A DNA stretch of 5,493 bases, from assembly GCA_002390485.1 (NCBI GenBank), contig DGPO01000030.1:1-5493 (forward strand), read 5' to 3'. Each line of letters starts with the position of its first letter. Within the stretch, counting starts at the first letter, position 1. This DNA comes from Halieaceae bacterium UBA4438 (lineage in GTDB: Bacteria > Pseudomonadota > Gammaproteobacteria > Pseudomonadales > Halieaceae). The notes under the pieces are model-generated. The model saw nothing but the letters and a program-made list of their open reading frames with translations. It made no database searches and was not told the DNA's origin. The position numbers and the translations under genes were made by a program. This document shows positions 5,454 through 5,493 of the stretch, in pieces.

Positions 5454-5493
5454 TCTGGAGATTGCTTTAGCGAGCGCAGAAAATCGATGTCCG
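5454..5493. other. Unassigned right edge after the TolC-like gene
   Basis: Only 40 bp remain. Two readings are open to the edge. On the plus strand a frame reads IALASAENRCP from 5461 with no ordinary start codon between the upstream stop and the edge; it could be the start of a following gene such as a type I ABC transporter if a rare start is used. On the minus strand a frame reads DIDFLRSLKQSPD and stops at TAA (5452-5450), overlapping the TAG of the TolC-like gene; this would be the end of a convergent gene. I see no terminator hairpin. Neither can be chosen from this sequence. Confidence 0.3.

Overview
The window most likely comes from the chromosome of a Gram-negative gammaproteobacterium. 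It has a moderate GC content, and its core is a Lap-type system for c-di-GMP-controlled cell-surface adhesin retention, as described in Pseudomonas and related genera (Vibrio, Shewanella, Legionella). The taxonomic call is inference from gene content and protein style, because no rRNA or other marker gene is present. I see no tRNA, rRNA, CRISPR array, insertion sequence or phage gene.

Layout. (1) Positions 1-909, + strand: the 3' part of a gene open at the left edge. It encodes a very acidic, cysteine-free protein that begins with a Glu-Pro repeat; I do not recognise it. (2) Positions 947-1267, + strand: a 106-residue protein of a small family often labelled 'tryptophan synthase subunit beta-like' in Pseudomonas, although it has no enzyme domain. 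It has a strong ribosome binding site and is probably co-transcribed with gene 1. (3) Positions 1276-3192, - strand: a LapD-type inside-out c-di-GMP receptor with an N-terminal membrane helix, a periplasmic sensor/output domain, a second helix, HAMP, a degenerate GGDEF and a degenerate EAL domain. It converges on gene 2 with only 8 bp between the stops. (4) Positions 3208-3921, - strand: a LapG-type periplasmic cysteine protease (Cys-His-Asp triad), 15 bp upstream of lapD in the same operon. (5) Positions 3922-4022: a divergent intergenic region of about 100 bp that must hold the control sites for lapGD and for the next gene. (6) Positions 4023-5453, + strand: a TolC-family outer-membrane channel of the type I secretion class (LapE-like). 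The last 40 bp cannot be assigned.

How the genes should work together, by analogy with the Pseudomonas Lap system: the TolC-like channel, with an ABC transporter and membrane-fusion protein not seen here, would export and hold a giant adhesin at the surface. At high c-di-GMP, LapD binds the nucleotide with its inactive EAL domain and holds LapG through its periplasmic domain. When c-di-GMP falls, LapG is released and clips the adhesin N-terminus, so the cell detaches. The adhesin itself is not identifiable in this window. Whether the acidic protein on the left is a secreted substrate or an unrelated neighbour is open, and it is the least explained part of the sequence.
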